DNA of 64,000 bases from Erythrobacteraceae bacterium CCH12-C2. GTDB lineage: Bacteria; Pseudomonadota; Alphaproteobacteria; Sphingomonadales; Sphingomonadaceae. The DNA lies in contig LSKF01000050.1 in the NCBI GenBank assembly GCA_001556995.1, positions 91,719 through 155,718 of the forward strand, in the 5' to 3' direction. The notes beneath the pieces are model-generated. The model did no database searches. It was not told the origin of the DNA and saw only the letters and a list, made by a program, of their open reading frames with translations. Below, piece by piece: positions 63,153 through 64,000 of this stretch. Numbering within the stretch: position 1 is the stretch's first letter; each line of letters opens with the position of its first letter. A program made the position numbers and the translations under genes.

Positions 63153-63455
63153 CTCACTCTACCGCCCTTTTGACATCTTTCGCAGCATTAACAATATTCT
63201 GAAATCTATGCTATCTTGCAAGGGAAACTGTAAGAGCAATTGGGCACTCCAGCCTTTGAAGGGCAGTTGCAATGCCTTGCAGCATCGCCAGCGCGCAACT
63301 GGGCGTTCAAAATACGGCTGGTTATGCGGTTTTGGCGACGCCGCAGCCGAGTTTGGTCGGCTGCTTACCTAGCAAGAAGCCATTGCACAAAGACTCATGC
63401 GGGCGATGCAGTGCCAGTTATCTTATTTCGAGGCCGGCTCCCAACCGTCGCGGTG
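63153..63455. other. Intergenic region upstream of the M10 gene, without a gene
   Basis: About 300 bases between the chemoreceptor 3' end and the metalloprotease start. On the minus strand TTGCAA and AATATT with 17 bases between them could be a housekeeping promoter for the M10 gene. Nothing else recognisable is seen; the rest resembles degraded coding sequence but gives no family match. Confidence 0.4.
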
Positions 63456-64000
63456 CTAGAACTCACTCCAGTCATCGGCCTCGGCGGCCGGGGCGGCGAT
63501 CTTTCGGGAGAGGTTGCCGCGGGCTAAGGGCACAGCGGAAACGGCTGGGCGCTCGGCCGACCCTTGCCGCAAGCGCCGCATTGTATTGGCAGGGGGCATC
63601 GCCGCCGCTGCCAAGGCGACCGGGGTTCGCGTCGCTTCATCCGTTTCGATCTGGAAGCCGCCAAAGGCCGTTGCCAGCTGGCGCGCCTCGGTGTTGAGGT
63701 TCTTGGTCGCCGCGTTGGTTTCCTCCACCATTGCCGCGTTCTGCTGGGTCATCCGGTCCATCGCGCTGATTGTGTCGGAGACCTTACGCAGCGCGATGCT
63801 TTGCTCGCTCACTGCGTCGGCGATCTTCGAGACGACATCGGTGACGTCGCCGACCCGAGCGATGATCGTTTCGAGCGACGATCCCGTCGCATGGACCAGC
63901 GAGACCCCGGTCTGGACGTGGCTGTTGACCGCATTGATCCGGGCCTTGATCTCGCTCGCTGCCTCGGTGGCGCGCATCGAGAGCGCGCGGACTTCAGCGG
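63456..64000 (-). CDS. Methyl-accepting chemotaxis protein, C-terminal part only
   Basis: The visible 181 codons read from the right window edge to the stop at 63456. They give the end of a chemoreceptor signalling domain: IARVGDVTDVVSKIADAVSE, QSIALRKVSDTISAMDRMTQ and QNAAMVEETNAATKNLNTEA. A variable tail ends ADDWSEF; many such receptors end with a CheR-binding pentapeptide, and DDWSEF is similar. The N-terminal sensor lies outside the window. Confidence 0.9.
   Translation of the reverse strand, partial: AEVRALSMRATEAASEIKARINAVNSHVQTGVSLVHATGSSLETIIARVGDVTDVVSKIADAVSEQSIALRKVSDTISAMDRMTQQNAAMVEETNAATKNLNTEARQLATAFGGFQIETDEATRTPVALAAAAMPPANTMRRLRQGSAERPAVSAVPLARGNLSRKIAAPAAEADDWSEF

Overview
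The window looks like a chromosomal segment of an alphaproteobacterium of the Sphingomonadales, most probably Erythrobacteraceae. I infer this from the high GC content, the NepR/EcfG/PhyR stress module, the NrsF-SigF sigma pair, the polyhydroxybutyrate genes, and inverted intergenic repeats of a type I associate with sphingomonads. No database search was possible, so the assignment is an inference. Most of the segment is ordinary core genome, with a few accessory insertions near tRNA genes and at the right end.

Layout, left to right. 1-3.0 kb: 5' part of ispG, an ECF sigma factor (SigF type) with its NrsF-type membrane anti-sigma factor, and a GNAT acetyltransferase. 3.0-11.5 kb: isoaspartyl peptidase, then a tightly packed minus-strand operon transcribed DUF4129 > DUF4350 > MoxR ATPase > DUF58 > SpoIIM > RDD > class A beta-lactamase. 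11.6-15.3 kb: prephenate dehydratase, a membrane-anchored cytochrome c, rlmE and ppx/gppA. 15.4-16.6 kb: tRNA-Gln and an AT-richer orphan membrane protein. 16.7-23.8 kb: LOG-family protein, GNAT, thiD, a small zinc-binding protein, glmM, a dicarboxylate/amino-acid:cation symporter, sodB and an exported protein of unknown function.

23.8-27.8 kb is a complete general stress response locus: ecfG, nepR, a CHASE-HWE histidine kinase and phyR. Two nearly superimposed, divergent EcfG-type promoters lie between nepR and the kinase. Another EcfG-type promoter precedes phyR. A probable EcfG-driven small RNA with a C-rich loop and a strong terminator lies just beyond phyR; it resembles Caulobacter GsrN in design and is the most interesting single item here.

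27.8-34.3 kb: a GNAT-like protein, a fatty acid desaturase, lptG/lptF, a DUF427 protein and clpS. 34.4-37.3 kb: a phasin with a histone-like Lys/Ala/Pro-rich segment, and class I phaC, with two PhaR-like palindromes between them. 37.5-42.8 kb: an aminotransferase, then an unusual five-gene cluster (membrane-tethered HTH protein, small protein, four-helix membrane protein, JAB/RadC domain protein, orphan OmpR-type winged helix), then a crotonase and a thioesterase.

42.9-44.3 kb: tRNA-Cys, tRNA-Thr and the scar of a lost genomic island: the first codons of an integrase run directly into the cut 3' end of another gene. 44.3-55 kb: a TolC / two FtsX-type permeases / ABC ATPase / HlyD adaptor export operon, diverging from an NtrC-like response regulator with a degenerate AAA+ domain and its kinase. 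A three-half-site operator candidate lies between the two operons. 55.1-64 kb: lysoplasmalogenase, a MerR regulator-hydrolase-methyltransferase operon under a probably leaderless MerR promoter, a broken HAD gene, a large M10 metalloprotease/RTX/cadherin protein of mosaic composition, and the 3' end of a chemoreceptor gene running off the window.
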